Counted from the stretch's first letter, positions 7,440 through 16,531 are shown. The stretch is DNA of 64,000 nt from CAYQLT01 sp964418425 (GCA_964418425.1 CAYQLT010000011.1:6374-70373); one strand, 5' to 3'. Numbers and translations: made by a program. The notes: a model not told the origin generated them from the letters alone.

Positions 7440-7527
7440 GAGCCGTCAGGCAGGTCGCGCTGCCTTGCGAAGCTGAGAGGCAGGGCGGAGCCGGAGCCCC
7501 GGGGCCGCCCGGGCGGAGACGGGTACG

Positions 7528-8463
7528 TCAACCGGGCCGGTACTGGCGCCCCAGCGCCGCCGGTGGGCGGCTCTTGATGACGGCCCCGGCCAGCACCAGT
7601 ACCGTGAGCACGTAGGGCAACATCTGGATGAGTTCACTGGGGACTGCCACGGCTCGCGTCTGGACGCGCATCTGCAACGCGTCGGTGAACGCAAACAAAA
7701 GCGCCGCCAGGAAGCCCCCCACGGGGTTCCACTGGCCGAAGATGTTGGCGGCCAGGGCCATGTAGCCCCTTCCCGCCGACATGTTCAGGCTAAACCAGTT
7801 GAGCTCGCCCAGCGACAGCGCCACCCCGCCCAGCCCGGCCAGCGTCCCGCTTGCCGCCACGGCCACGTACTGCAGCCTGCGCACCGGGAGCCCCAGCGTA
7901 CCCGCCGCCTCGGGGTGCTCGCCCACCAGCCGCAGCCGAAGCCCGGCGGGCGTGCGAAACAGCACGAGCCAGCAGAGGGGCACGAGAACAAGGGCGGCGA
8001 AAACCAGCGGCGACTGGTCCGACAGCAGCGGCCCGACCACAGGCAGGTCGGCGGCTCCCGGCACGCTCCAGCGGGGAAGCCCCGTCACGTTGGGCGAGGT
8101 GCCCCGGCTGCGCCAGATGACCTGCATCAGCCACGCGGTCAGCCCCATGGCCAGGATGTTGAGGCCGACCCCGCTCACCACCTGGTCTGCCCCGAGGCCG
8201 ATGGCGAAGGCGGCGAGGATTACGCCGAAGAGGGTTCCGGCCGCGGCCCCCAACAGGACGCCCAGCCAGGGCGAGCCCGACAGGTAGCTTCCCAGAACTC
8301 CTGCAAACGCCCCCGCCAGCATCATGCCTTCGAGCCCGATGTTGATGACGCCCCCCCGCTCCGACAGCGCGGCCCCTGTGGCCGCCAGCGCGATGGGTGT
8401 CGCCATGCGCAGGGTGGCCGCCAGCATGAGGGCACTGAAAATGAGCGGCCAAAGCTCGTTCAC
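7528..8463 (-). CDS. ABC transporter permease, BMP/nucleoside family (NupQ/YufQ-like)
   Basis: A 311-residue multi-span membrane protein of the branched-chain-type permease family (BPD_transp_2). GTG 8463 overlaps the stop of the upstream permease (GTGA), giving tight coupling. Recognisable segments are ALSERGGVINIGLEGMML and GLGADQVVSGVGLNILAMGL, typical of the second permease in nucleoside importers. It would form the transmembrane channel with the next permease. It is the last gene in the minus-strand order BMP - ATPase - permease - permease. Confidence 0.88.
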   Translation of the reverse strand: MNELWPLIFSALMLAATLRMATPIALAATGAALSERGGVINIGLEGMMLAGAFAGVLGSYLSGSPWLGVLLGAAAGTLFGVILAAFAIGLGADQVVSGVGLNILAMGLTAWLMQVIWRSRGTSPNVTGLPRWSVPGAADLPVVGPLLSDQSPLVFAALVLVPLCWLVLFRTPAGLRLRLVGEHPEAAGTLGLPVRRLQYVAVAASGTLAGLGGVALSLGELNWFSLNMSAGRGYMALAANIFGQWNPVGGFLAALLFAFTDALQMRVQTRAVAVPSELIQMLPYVLTVLVLAGAVIKSRPPAALGRQYRPG

Positions 8464-9823
8464 GCCTCCCGCCCCCCGCGGGGCAAGTCGCCCGCCATGA
8501 CTCGCCCTTGTTCCCGGCCGGCGGACGGGTGACGCTCGGGCGCAGGACGACGCTCGGCCGCCCGGCGGCGCCCGACCGCGCCCGTGCGCCCCCACCATGT
8601 CCGTATGCCCTTTGGCCCGAGCAGAAGCGGGATCAGCGCCGGAGCCGCCACGAACAGGATCACCAGCCCCTGCACCACCGTCATCAGGTCCGCGGGGATC
8701 CGGGCGAACAGCTGCATCGCCGTGCCGCCCGCCTGCAGCGCGCCGAACAACAGCGCCGCCAACAACACTCCCCACGGGCGGTTGCGCCCCAGCACCGCGA
8801 CCGCGATCCCCGTAAAACCGTAACCCGGGGAAAAACCGGTGATGAACCGATGCAGCACCCCCTGCACGACCGCCGCGCCGGCGAGCCCCGCCAGCGCGCC
8901 CCCAANNNNNNNNNNNNNNNNNNNNNNNNNNNNNNNNNNNNNNNNNNNNNNNNNNNNNNNNNNNNNNNNNNNNNNNNNNNNNNNNNNNNNNNNNNNNNNN
9001 NNNNNTGCAGCACCCCCTGCACGACCGCCGCGCCGGCGAGCCCCGCCAGCGCGCCCCCAAGACCCATGGCCACCACCAGGCGCCGGCCGACGGGAACCCC
9101 GGCCCAGGCGGCGGTCTGTGCGCTCGCGCCCACCAGGCGCAACTCGTAGCCGAGCGCGGTGCGCCGCAGCAGCAGGTCGCACCCCGCCACGGCGGCCACT
9201 GCCACCAGGAGCGCAGCGCTGAGCCGGGTGTAGGGGATGAGTTCGGGCAGCCGGGCGGCCGGAGCCAGCATGGGCGTCTGGTCCACGGGCCCGGGTTCCT
9301 TGAAGTACGCCTTCACGAGAAAGGTGGTCAGCAGGATGCCCGCGTAGTTGAACATGATCGTGGTGATGACCTCGTGGGCCCCGGTGCGGGCCTTGAGCAC
9401 ACCGGGCAGGGCCGCCCAGGCCGCCCCCGCCAGGGCGGCCGCAGCCAGGCCGGCCAGCGCCGGCAGCGGAAACGGAAGCGATGCACCGCCCCCTGCGGCG
9501 CCCCAGCCGGCAGCAGCCCCGCCGCCCAGTGCCAGCCCCGTAAGAGCCGCTGCCAGCGCCCCCACGTGCAGCTGCCCTTCGGCGCCGATGTTGAAAAGCC
9601 CGCTCTGGAACCCCACAGCCACCGCCAGGCCCGTGAGCACCAGCGGGATGGCATTGAGCAGCGTGGTGGCCAGGCCGAAGACGCTGCCGAAGGCGCCCTC
9701 CCACAAACTGGCATACGCCTCGTGCACGGACAGCCCGGAGGCCGCGATGAGCCCCGCGCTCAACACCAGCGCCAGCCCGATGGCACCGATGGAAAACCCG
9801 AGGTCCGCCAGGCCTTTGCGCAC
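8460..9823 (-). CDS. ABC transporter permease, BMP/nucleoside family (NupP/YufP-like), interrupted by assembly gap
   Basis: GTG 9823 with GGAGGA upstream begins LADLGFSIGAIGLALVLSAG. The family segment FQSGLFNIGAEGQLHVGALA and ARTGAHEVITTIMFNYAG follow. The gene is cut by 100 Ns (8906-9005) flanked by two copies of the same 55 bases. Removing the Ns and one copy (155 bases) restores one frame that runs GLAGAAVVQGVL into HRFITGFSPGYGFTGIAVA and on to the stop at 8460. The natural protein is therefore about 400 residues, and the break is an assembly artefact rather than a real frameshift. The C-terminal 40 residues are arginine-rich and may be partly non-conserved. Confidence 0.85.
8851..9060. 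other. Assembly gap of 100 N with duplicated flanks
   Basis: Ns occupy 8906-9005. The 55 bases before the gap (8851-8905) are identical to the 55 bases after it (9006-9060). This is what results when a scaffolder joins two contigs whose ends overlap but fails to merge them. It affects only the permease gene. Confidence 0.95.
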
Positions 9824-9869
9824 CCGCGCTCGTCCTCCGCCAGCCGGCCCCCGTCCAGCCGCTGCCCGT

Positions 9870-11447
9870 TCAGCCGCCGCCCGCTGCCCGCTGCAGGGCG
9901 GGGAGGCTCTGGCCCGCCATGAGCAGGCCCAGCCGGCGCTCGTCAAAGGCCTCAACGGGCCCCTCGGCCACGATCCGGCCCTCATAGAGCACGACCAGAC
10001 GGTCCGACAGAGCGAACAGCTCCTCCAGTTCCGTCGAGATCAGCAAAATGCCGGCGCCCGCCGCCCGGCGCTCCAAAAGTTCCCGGTGAACCTGCTCCGT
10101 GGCCCCCACGTCGATGCCCCGGGTCGGTTGGGCGGCCAGAATGAACCGGGGGTTGCGGGCCAGTTCCCGGCCCACCAGGAGCTTTTGCTGGTTGCCGCCG
10201 GACAGCGCCTCGACAGGTACCCGCAGGCCCGGCGCCCGAACGTCAAAGCGCAGAAGAAGGCCCCGGGCATGCTCGGCCACGGCTCCCGTCTGCAGGAACC
10301 CCCGGCGCACGAAAGGTCGCCGGCGCTGGGAGCCCAGGATCGTATTCTCCTCCACGCTGAAGCCGGCGGCCAGCCCCCGCCGGCTCCGGTCGGAGGGGAT
10401 GGCCGCTCCGCCCAGAGCCAGAAAAGCCGCCGGCCCGCCGCTCCCCAGCGGCCGCCCGCCCAAAAGCACCCGGCCGGCGTCGGGTACCCGAAGCCCGCAG
10501 GCAACCTCCTCCAGCTCCAGCTGCCCGTTGCCCTCGACCCCGGCCACGCCCACGATCTCGCCGGCGTGCACGGCCAGGCTCACCGACGAAAGGCGAGCCC
10601 GCCCTCCGGGGCCTCGCAGCGTGACGTCCTCCAGGGCCCACACCGGTTCTCCCCGCCGCGCCGGCGCCTTGTCGGGCGCAAGCCGCACCCGCCGGCCCAC
10701 CATTCGTTCGGCCAGCTCCTGCGGCGTCGTTTCGGAAGGCCGAAAGGTGCCCACGTTGCGGCCTGCCCGGAGCACCGTGACCCGATCCGCGACGGCCATG
10801 GTCTCCCTCAGCTTGTGGGTGATGAAGATCAGCGTGTGGCCTTGCTCCCGCAGCCGCCGCATCACCGAAAAGAGCTCCTCGGTCTCCTGGGGGGTGAGCA
10901 CGGCGGTCGGCTCATCGAGGATGAGGATTCGGGCCTGCCGCATGAGCGCCTTGAGGATCTCGACCCTCTGCTGCTCCCCGACGCTGAGCGTTTCCACCCG
11001 GCGGTCCGGGTCCACGGCGAGCCCGAAGCGCCGGCTCGCCTCCTCCACCAGCCGGCGCGCCCGGCGGGAGTCCAGAAGGCCCAGGCGCGTCGGTTCGAGG
11101 CCGGCCACCATGTTTTCGGCGACGGTCAGGCGGCCGGCCAGCATGAAGTGCTGGTGCACCATCCCGACGCCGCAGGCCAGGGCATCCTGCGGTCCCCGCA
11201 GGCGCACCGGCCGCCCGAATAGCTCGATGCTCCCGCTGTCCGGCGCCAGCAACCCGAACAGGATCTTCATCAGGGTGCTCTTGCCGGCGCCGTTTTCCCC
11301 CAGCAGGCAGTGGATCTCCCCGCTTCGAACCTCCAGGTCGACCCCGTCGTTGGCCACCACCGGCCCGAAGCGACGGGTGATGCCCACCATCCGGACGGCC
11401 GGTGCCCCTGCGCCCCCTGCAGCCAAACCGCCGGCGGAGCCTGCCAT
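9870..11447 (-). CDS. Nucleoside/BMP-family ABC transporter, double ATPase
   Basis: About 525 residues with two ATPase halves, as in sugar- and nucleoside-type importers (RbsA/NupO-like). The first Walker A is GENGAGKST and its signature is LSVGEQQRVEILKAL, followed by LILDEPTAVLT. The second half has a degenerate Walker A region (GVAGVEGNGQ) and the signature LSGGNQQKLLVGRELA. The ATG at 11447 overlaps the stop of the binding-protein gene (TGATG); an in-frame GTG sits at 11450. It powers import of a nucleoside or related purine ligand by the permease pair downstream. Confidence 0.9.
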   Translation of the reverse strand: MAGSAGGLAAGGAGAPAVRMVGITRRFGPVVANDGVDLEVRSGEIHCLLGENGAGKSTLMKILFGLLAPDSGSIELFGRPVRLRGPQDALACGVGMVHQHFMLAGRLTVAENMVAGLEPTRLGLLDSRRARRLVEEASRRFGLAVDPDRRVETLSVGEQQRVEILKALMRQARILILDEPTAVLTPQETEELFSVMRRLREQGHTLIFITHKLRETMAVADRVTVLRAGRNVGTFRPSETTPQELAERMVGRRVRLAPDKAPARRGEPVWALEDVTLRGPGGRARLSSVSLAVHAGEIVGVAGVEGNGQLELEEVACGLRVPDAGRVLLGGRPLGSGGPAAFLALGGAAIPSDRSRRGLAAGFSVEENTILGSQRRRPFVRRGFLQTGAVAEHARGLLLRFDVRAPGLRVPVEALSGGNQQKLLVGRELARNPRFILAAQPTRGIDVGATEQVHRELLERRAAGAGILLISTELEELFALSDRLVVLYEGRIVAEGPVEAFDERRLGLLMAGQSLPALQRAAGGG

Positions 11448-12487
11448 CACCGGTGGCGAGCCAGCCAGGCCTCCACGTCTTCGATGCGCTCGGGTGGCAC
11501 CAGTTCGCCTCGCACCACCCGGGCGATGAGGGGATCCACCCGGGCCGCCACGTCATCGGGCACCAGGCTCTTCGAGTAGCCCAGCGCCCCCTCGGCGATG
11601 CCCAGCACATGGACACCGCCCCGGAATCGCCCCTCCATCACGTCCCGGATGGCCGTCAGCACCGTCTGGTTGACGTATTTCATCCCGTTGGTCAAGACCG
11701 AGCCAGGGGCCAGGTAGTCCTGCTCGCTGTCCGCCCCCATCGAGTAGCGACCCCGCTCCTCGGCCGCCTTGATGACGCCCAGCCCCGAGCGCCCGGCCGC
11801 TCCCCACACGATGTCGGCTCCCTGGTCGAACATGGCCAGGGCGAGCTCCTTGCCCTTGGCCGGATCGGCCCAGCTCCCCACGTAGGAGTACAGAACCCGC
11901 ACCTGCCGGTCCACCAACCCGGCCCCTGCCATGAACCCTGCGATGTTGGCGTCGATGATGGGGATCTTCATCCCGCCCACGATGCCGACCACCCTGTCGG
12001 GGTTGATGCGCGGGTCACCGCGCCGGGTCGTCATGGCGGCGGCCACGGCGCCCAGGGCAAAGCCGCGCTCCGGTTCCCGGTAGACGTAAGAGGCGACGTT
12101 GGGCCGGTCGACCACCATGTCCACGATGGCGAACTTCTGCTGCGGGAAGCGGGAAGCGACGGCGGTCAGGGCGTCCGCCTGGTCGAACCCGATGGAGATG
12201 ATCAGGTCGTAGCGCCGCGTCTGGGCGAACTGGGTCAGATAGGTTTCGTACTCGGCGATGGCCGAGGGCTCGGCGTACTGAAAGTCGATCCCGAGCTTCT
12301 GGCGGGCCAGCTGCATGCCGTCCATGGCGGAGTCGTTGAAGGACTTGTCCCCCAGCCCGCCGGTGGCAAAGACGATGGCGACCCGAGTCGGCGCGGCCAG
12401 CACGGCCGGCGCCGCAGCCCCGACCAGCAGCAGTATGGCGACGACAACCCCCATAGCGGCCCGACGCAGAAGACCCGGGTTTCGCAT
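11447..12487 (-). CDS. BMP-family ABC transporter substrate-binding protein (nucleoside)
   Basis: A 346-residue exported protein. ATG 12487 follows GGGAGGG. The signal peptide runs through a hydrophobic core and ends in PAVLAAPTRVA with no lipobox cysteine, so it should be a free periplasmic protein rather than a lipoprotein. The mature part has BMP-family features: GGLGDKSFNDSAMDGM, LIISIGFDQ and a GADIVWGAAG segment. It captures ligand, probably nucleosides, for the ATPase and permeases encoded after it. The absence of a lipid anchor is unusual for a Gram-positive but normal for a two-membrane cell. Confidence 0.88.
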   Translation of the reverse strand: MRNPGLLRRAAMGVVVAILLLVGAAAPAVLAAPTRVAIVFATGGLGDKSFNDSAMDGMQLARQKLGIDFQYAEPSAIAEYETYLTQFAQTRRYDLIISIGFDQADALTAVASRFPQQKFAIVDMVVDRPNVASYVYREPERGFALGAVAAAMTTRRGDPRINPDRVVGIVGGMKIPIIDANIAGFMAGAGLVDRQVRVLYSYVGSWADPAKGKELALAMFDQGADIVWGAAGRSGLGVIKAAEERGRYSMGADSEQDYLAPGSVLTNGMKYVNQTVLTAIRDVMEGRFRGGVHVLGIAEGALGYSKSLVPDDVAARVDPLIARVVRGELVPPERIEDVEAWLARHR

Positions 12488-12610
12488 GGATAACCCGCCC
12501 TCCCCGCAAGGCGACTTCTCGGCAGCCGCACTTTCGCCGAGGGTCCAAACGGTTCCTGCGAGAGGGCACCGGGCTCTCCGCCCCGTTGCCGACACCCCCG
12601 CCCCACGAGA

Positions 12611-12745
12611 GTGCGGGCGCAGGCGGCGGAGCTGTGCAAGATCACTCCGAGCCAGGCATACCGGCTGCTGCGCAAGCTGGCCGGGGAAGGCCAGCTGACG
12701 CGCCGCGGCACCGGGAAGAGCGCCTGGTACGAACCGCGCGCGTAA
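12611..12745 (+). pseudogene. Remnant of a winged-helix DNA-binding domain
   Basis: The 44 codons read as a helix-turn-helix with wing: AAELCKITPSQAYRLLRKLA, then GEGQLTRRGTGKSAWYE and a TAA stop. This matches the C-terminal wHTH found on various regulators and AlbA_2-type proteins. No N-terminal part is present upstream, so it is either a stand-alone micro-gene or the surviving end of a lost regulator. No ribosome site is evident before GTG 12611. Confidence 0.4.
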
Positions 12746-12753
12746 AATACGCA

Positions 12754-12782
12754 CGCGCGCGCTCGATCAGCGAGCACGCGCG
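12754..12782. repeat. CG-alternating inverted repeat
   Basis: CGCGCGCGCTCG (12754-12765) and CGAGCACGCGCG (12771-12782) can form a 12-bp stem with one mismatch around the loop ATCAG. It is framed by GCGCGCGTAA at 12736-12745 and again at 12788-12797. No T-run follows, so it is not a standard terminator. An operator for the adjacent wHTH remnant is one possibility. Confidence 0.55.
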
Positions 12783-12833
12783 CAAATGCGCGCGTAAGCG
12801 GGGCCACCGGCGAAACCCGCAAGTCCCGCGCCC

Positions 12834-13679
12834 CTATAGAGCCGACAGGGCCCGCCGCAGCATGACCACCGGGAACGGCACGCTGAGCGCGGCCATGAGG
12901 CCCAGCGCGGCCAGGTTACCCAGCAGGTGGGGCCCCACCTGCCCCAGGATCAGGGAGCGCGCGATCTCAACGCCGTGGTACAGCGGTAAGACGCGTACAA
13001 GAACGCTGGCAGCTGCGGGCAATTCATCCACCGGGAAGAAGACCCCGGAAAAGAGGAACATGGGCGTGATGACGAGGGTGAAGTAATAGAACAGGTGCTC
13101 GTGGTGGCGGGCCACGCTCACCACCACCAGGGCCGCCGAACCGAAGATCGCCCCGAACAGGCCCAAAAGCACGGGAACCGCCAGCGCCCACCACGACTGC
13201 ACGAGGCCCAGGGCGGCCAGCACGGTGAGGAAAATGGCCGCATACCCCATGCTGCGCGTCGATTCCCACAGAAGCTCTCCGGCCACGATCTGCCCCACCG
13301 ACAGGGGAGAGAAGGCCATGGCGTCGTAGACGCCGGTGGTGCGCAGGCGGTCGAACCCCTCAAAACCCATGTCGAAGGTGACCGCGTTCATGGCCGTCAC
13401 CGCCAGAAGCCCGGGGCCCACGTACTGCGCGAACGGCACGCCCCGCATCTCCCCCACGTGCGCGCCCAGGCCGATCCCCAGGGCCAGCAGGTTGAGCACA
13501 GGCTCGCCGAAATTGAGCAGCACGCTCGAGCGCCAGAAGTGCGACCATGCCCGGAAGTTGCGATACCAGACCGCCAGGGCCATGCGATCCAGGCGCGGCC
13601 ACCACTCCCCGGCCCGGATCCGGCCCAGCCGGGCGCCCGCGTCCTGCCAGGGTGGGGTCCACGTTGGCATGGGGTTCAC
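12834..13679 (-). CDS. ABC-2 type exporter permease (NodJ/drug efflux-like)
   Basis: About 281 residues, six predicted membrane spans. GTG 13679 overlaps the stop of the ATPase gene (GTGA). The middle part AMNAVTFDMGFEGFDRLRTT and the tail FYYFTLVITPMFLFSGVFFP with LPLYHGVEIARSL are typical of the ABC-2 family that includes NodJ and lipo-oligosaccharide or drug exporters. It would work with the ATPase encoded just upstream. The substrate is unknown. Confidence 0.88.
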   Translation of the reverse strand: MNPMPTWTPPWQDAGARLGRIRAGEWWPRLDRMALAVWYRNFRAWSHFWRSSVLLNFGEPVLNLLALGIGLGAHVGEMRGVPFAQYVGPGLLAVTAMNAVTFDMGFEGFDRLRTTGVYDAMAFSPLSVGQIVAGELLWESTRSMGYAAIFLTVLAALGLVQSWWALAVPVLLGLFGAIFGSAALVVVSVARHHEHLFYYFTLVITPMFLFSGVFFPVDELPAAASVLVRVLPLYHGVEIARSLILGQVGPHLLGNLAALGLMAALSVPFPVVMLRRALSAL

Positions 13680-14695
13680 CGCCAGGCCTCCCCATCGCCT
13701 GCGCCGCCGCCTGGCCGAGTTCCCGCTGGCTGGGACGGTTCGTCCGCAGGCTCGCGGCCCTCGTCGCCCAGGGGACGGCCCGTAAGGGTCATGAAGACGT
13801 CCTCCAGGTTCGCCGGCCGCACCCTCGCCCCCCGATGCAGCTCCAAGAGCCGGGCGGCTCGCTCCCCGGGCAGTTCGTCGGTGAAATAGTAGCGGGTTTG
13901 GCCGACCCGCAGGGCCGCACGCCAGGGGAGGCTCTCCTCCTCGAAGAGGGTGTCCGGCCCGGCGCCATCCCCGTCCAGCTCCACGGCCCACCGGCCCACG
14001 TAGCGCTCCACCAGCGCGCCCGGCGGGCCCACCTCCACGAAGCGCCCCCGGTGCATGACGGCCACCCGATCGCACAGCCGGGCCGCCTCTTCCATGTAGT
14101 GGGTGGACAGCAGAATGGTGGTTCCCTCCTGCCGCAGCGCAGCGAGGCGAGCCCACAGCAGGTGGCGCGCCTGGGGATCGAGGCCGGTGGAGGGCTCGTC
14201 CAGGATGAGCAGCTCCGGAGCGCCCATGAGGGCCCGGGCGATAGCCACCCGCCGCCGCATGCCGCCGGAGAGTTCCTGGGTGCGAACGTGGGCTCGCTCG
14301 GCCAGATCCATGAACTCCAGGAGTTCCGACGCCCGCCTTCTGGACTCGGCCATGGACAGCCCGTAGAAGAGGCCGTACGTGTAGAGGTTTTCCAGGACGG
14401 TCAGATTGGGATCCAGCTGGTTGTCCTGGGGCACCACGCCCAACCGCCGCCGGATGGCAGCCGGCCGGGAGCGCACCTCCTGGCCCAGGACCCGAAGCTC
14501 GCCGGAGGTGGGCGGCAGCCGGCACGCCACCATGCGGATGGTGGTGGTCTTGCCGGCGCCATTGGGGCCGAGCAGCCCAAAGCACTCGCCGCTGCACACG
14601 GCGAAGGTGAGCCCGTCCACGGCGGTCAGGGCACCGTAGCGGCGAACCAGCTGATGGGCTTCGACGGCTGCTCGATGGCCCGTATGGTTGGTCAC
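13676..14695 (-). CDS. ABC-2 exporter ATPase (NodI/DrrA-like)
   Basis: A 339-residue ATP-binding subunit starting at GTG 14695. It has Walker A GPNGAGKTTT, signature LSGGMRRRVAIARAL, Walker B LLILDEPSTGLDPQ and the switch histidine in LLSTHYMEEA. The VVPQDNQLDPNLTVLENL segment is typical of NodI/DrrA-type exporters. The last 50 residues are Gly/Pro-rich. It is divergent from modA, with about 100 bp between them. Confidence 0.9.
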   Translation of the reverse strand: MTNHTGHRAAVEAHQLVRRYGALTAVDGLTFAVCSGECFGLLGPNGAGKTTTIRMVACRLPPTSGELRVLGQEVRSRPAAIRRRLGVVPQDNQLDPNLTVLENLYTYGLFYGLSMAESRRRASELLEFMDLAERAHVRTQELSGGMRRRVAIARALMGAPELLILDEPSTGLDPQARHLLWARLAALRQEGTTILLSTHYMEEAARLCDRVAVMHRGRFVEVGPPGALVERYVGRWAVELDGDGAGPDTLFEEESLPWRAALRVGQTRYYFTDELPGERAARLLELHRGARVRPANLEDVFMTLTGRPLGDEGREPADEPSQPAGTRPGGGAGDGEAWR

Positions 14696-14801
14696 GCCTG
14701 CAACCTACATCCCCCCGTGGCTACCGTCAAGAAAACCGGCCGCCCGCCGGCACCCGGAAGGCAGCAGGAGTACCCGGGCGGATGTCCAATAGGAGCGGCA
14801 C

Positions 14802-15845
14802 GTGTCAGGTATACTTGGCATCCGCCCACGGGGAGGTGGTCGGCTGCTGATCTGGCCTGCGCGCCGCAACCTGGCTCGTGCTCGCCGCTACCTCGAAGGC
14901 ACCTGCGCCGCCCTCCTCCTCATCGGCCCGGCCCTTGGGGCTCTTCCGGCAGGCGCCCCGGCCGCTTCAGGCAAACTCGACCCGGTGCGGGTGGTAGCCG
15001 CGTCGGATCTCCAGTACGCGCTGCGCGACATCGCCGCGGCGTTTCAGGCCGCCCACCCGGGGATTTCGGTTCAGCTCTCCTTTGGCTCGTCGGGCAGGTT
15101 CTTCACCCAGCTGACCCAGGGGCTGGCGGCCGACCTGTTCTTCTCGGCCGATGCTCGCTTTCCCGAGAGGCTGGAGCAGGCCGGGTTGGTCGAGCCGGGC
15201 ACCCGCCGCCTGTATGCGGTGGGCCGCCTGGTCATCTGGGTGCGCGACGACTTTTTGGCATCGCCGATTCCGTCGGTGGACGCGCCGCCTGCTTCCGCCA
15301 GCATGCCTCCTCCCCGGCCGACAGCCCCGGCCCCCGGGCCGGCCCTGCTCACCCGCCCGGACATCGTACGGCTGGCCATCGCCAACCCCGTGCACGCACC
15401 GTATGGCAGGGCAGCCCTGACCCTGCTGGAGCACTACGGGCTGGCGCGGCGCAAGGCCGAGCTGCAATGGGAACGGATGCAGGGAAACCTGGAGGCGTAC
15501 TTTGATTTTGGCCCTCTTCGGGCCGGCAAGCCCCATTTCGAACTGGTCCTCGGCGAAAACATCTCTCACACGGCGCAGCTTGCCCTCAGCGGAACCGGCA
15601 CGGGCATTCTCGCCCTTTCCATAGCCAGGGCGCAGGCCTTGGAAACAGCCGGGCGCTACTGGCTTGCGCCGCTGGACAGCCATCTGAAGCTGGAGCAGGC
15701 ATACGCCGTGCTGCGCGGGCGCGCCCGCCCGGAGGTAATGGCCTTTTACCAGTTCGTCGCCTCCCGGCCCGCCCGGGATATCTTCCGCCGCTACGGCTTC
15801 CTGCTGCCGGACGAGGGGGCTGAGGGGGAGGCCGGCCTCCCGTGA
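14802..15845 (+). CDS. modA: Molybdate ABC transporter substrate-binding protein
   Basis: Up to 347 residues. It carries RVVAASDLQYALRDIAAAF and LSFGSSGRFFTQL, the phosphate-like anion-binding motifs of ModA, and later IANPVHAPYGRAAL and GENISHTAQLALSG. The signal peptide (CAALLLIGPALGALPAGAPA) has no lipobox, so the protein is probably a soluble periplasmic binder. The start is uncertain: GTG 14802 lies over a possible TATACT -10 box (14810-14815), and a GGGGAGGTGG at 14830-14839 suggests initiation a few codons later, possibly at a CTG. A proline/alanine-rich insert of about 15 residues sits mid-protein. modB overlaps its stop. Confidence 0.88.
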   Translation: MSGILGIRPRGGGRLLIWPARRNLARARRYLEGTCAALLLIGPALGALPAGAPAASGKLDPVRVVAASDLQYALRDIAAAFQAAHPGISVQLSFGSSGRFFTQLTQGLAADLFFSADARFPERLEQAGLVEPGTRRLYAVGRLVIWVRDDFLASPIPSVDAPPASASMPPPRPTAPAPGPALLTRPDIVRLAIANPVHAPYGRAALTLLEHYGLARRKAELQWERMQGNLEAYFDFGPLRAGKPHFELVLGENISHTAQLALSGTGTGILALSIARAQALETAGRYWLAPLDSHLKLEQAYAVLRGRARPEVMAFYQFVASRPARDIFRRYGFLLPDEGAEGEAGLP

Positions 15846-16531
15846 AGCTCTCCCCGCTGGCCACGGCCCTTTTGCTGACCGTGGAGGTCGCCGGTCTGGC
15901 CACCGTCATCCTGCTCCTCTTGGGCACGCCCCTGGCGTGGCTGATGGCATTTCGGAGCTTTCGGGGGAAATGGGTTCTGGAGTCCGTCTTCTTGTTGCCG
16001 GTGACGTTGCCCCCCACCGTACTTGGGTTCTACCTGTTGCTCCTGTTCAGCCGCGGCGGCCCCCTTGACCGCCTCGCCGGGCTTGAGTGGGCGTTTCGGA
16101 TGGAGGGGCTGGTGGCGGCTTCGGTGCTGTTCAGCCTTCCCTTCGCCCTCAACACCTACCGCGAAGCCTTCCTGGCCCTGGACCCGGACCTGGTGCAGAC
16201 GGCCCGCACCCTGGGAGCCCGGGCGCTGAAGGTGTGGCGAGAAGTGATTTTACCCCTCACGTGGCCCGGGCTTCTGTCGGGGAGCCTGCTGGCCTTCGCC
16301 CACGCCATCGGCGAATTCGGCGTGGTGCTCATGGTGGGCGGCAATATCCCCGGCAAGACCCAGACCGTCAGCATCTTCCTCTACGACCTGGTTCAGGCGC
16401 TGGAATTCGACCGGGCGCACCGGGTGGCGGCGATGCTTCTCGTCTTCTCCTTCGCCCTGCTGGGGCTGGCCCGCCTGCTGGAGACGAGGTGGCGAGCGTG
16501 GAGGTCCACTACGTCCTCAGCCGGCCCGTGA
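15842..16531 (+). CDS. modB: Molybdate ABC transporter permease
   Basis: A 229-residue membrane protein with GTG 15842 overlapping the modA stop (GTGA). It contains the ModB/CysT-type inner-membrane signature TLGARALKVWREVILPLTWP followed by GLLSGSLLAFAHAIGEFG. About five membrane spans are visible. It forms the channel for molybdate (possibly tungstate) uptake with ModC. Confidence 0.92.
   Translation: MKLSPLATALLLTVEVAGLATVILLLLGTPLAWLMAFRSFRGKWVLESVFLLPVTLPPTVLGFYLLLLFSRGGPLDRLAGLEWAFRMEGLVAASVLFSLPFALNTYREAFLALDPDLVQTARTLGARALKVWREVILPLTWPGLLSGSLLAFAHAIGEFGVVLMVGGNIPGKTQTVSIFLYDLVQALEFDRAHRVAAMLLVFSFALLGLARLLETRWRAWRSTTSSAGP

Larger units (their letters stand above)
12488..12833. other. 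Intergenic region with an orphan wHTH remnant and CG-alternating inverted repeat
   Basis: This stretch separates the nucleoside operon from the ABC-2 exporter operon (both on the minus strand). It holds a 44-codon reading frame like the end of a winged-helix regulator (12611-12745), followed by a CG-rich inverted repeat. A promoter for the binding-protein gene must be here, but no convincing hexamer pair was found on the minus strand. Confidence 0.5.

Noticed and set aside
7528..9060. A fused 510-residue permease crossing the N gap
   Set aside because: The part beyond GTG 8463 is an artefact of reading through the gap in the wrong frame. The two permeases are separate genes joined by a GTGA overlap.
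9348..11222. Plus-strand frame of 624 codons opposite the nucleoside ABC genes
   Set aside because: It shows no domain or ribosome site and mirrors two well-conserved ABC proteins on the minus strand.
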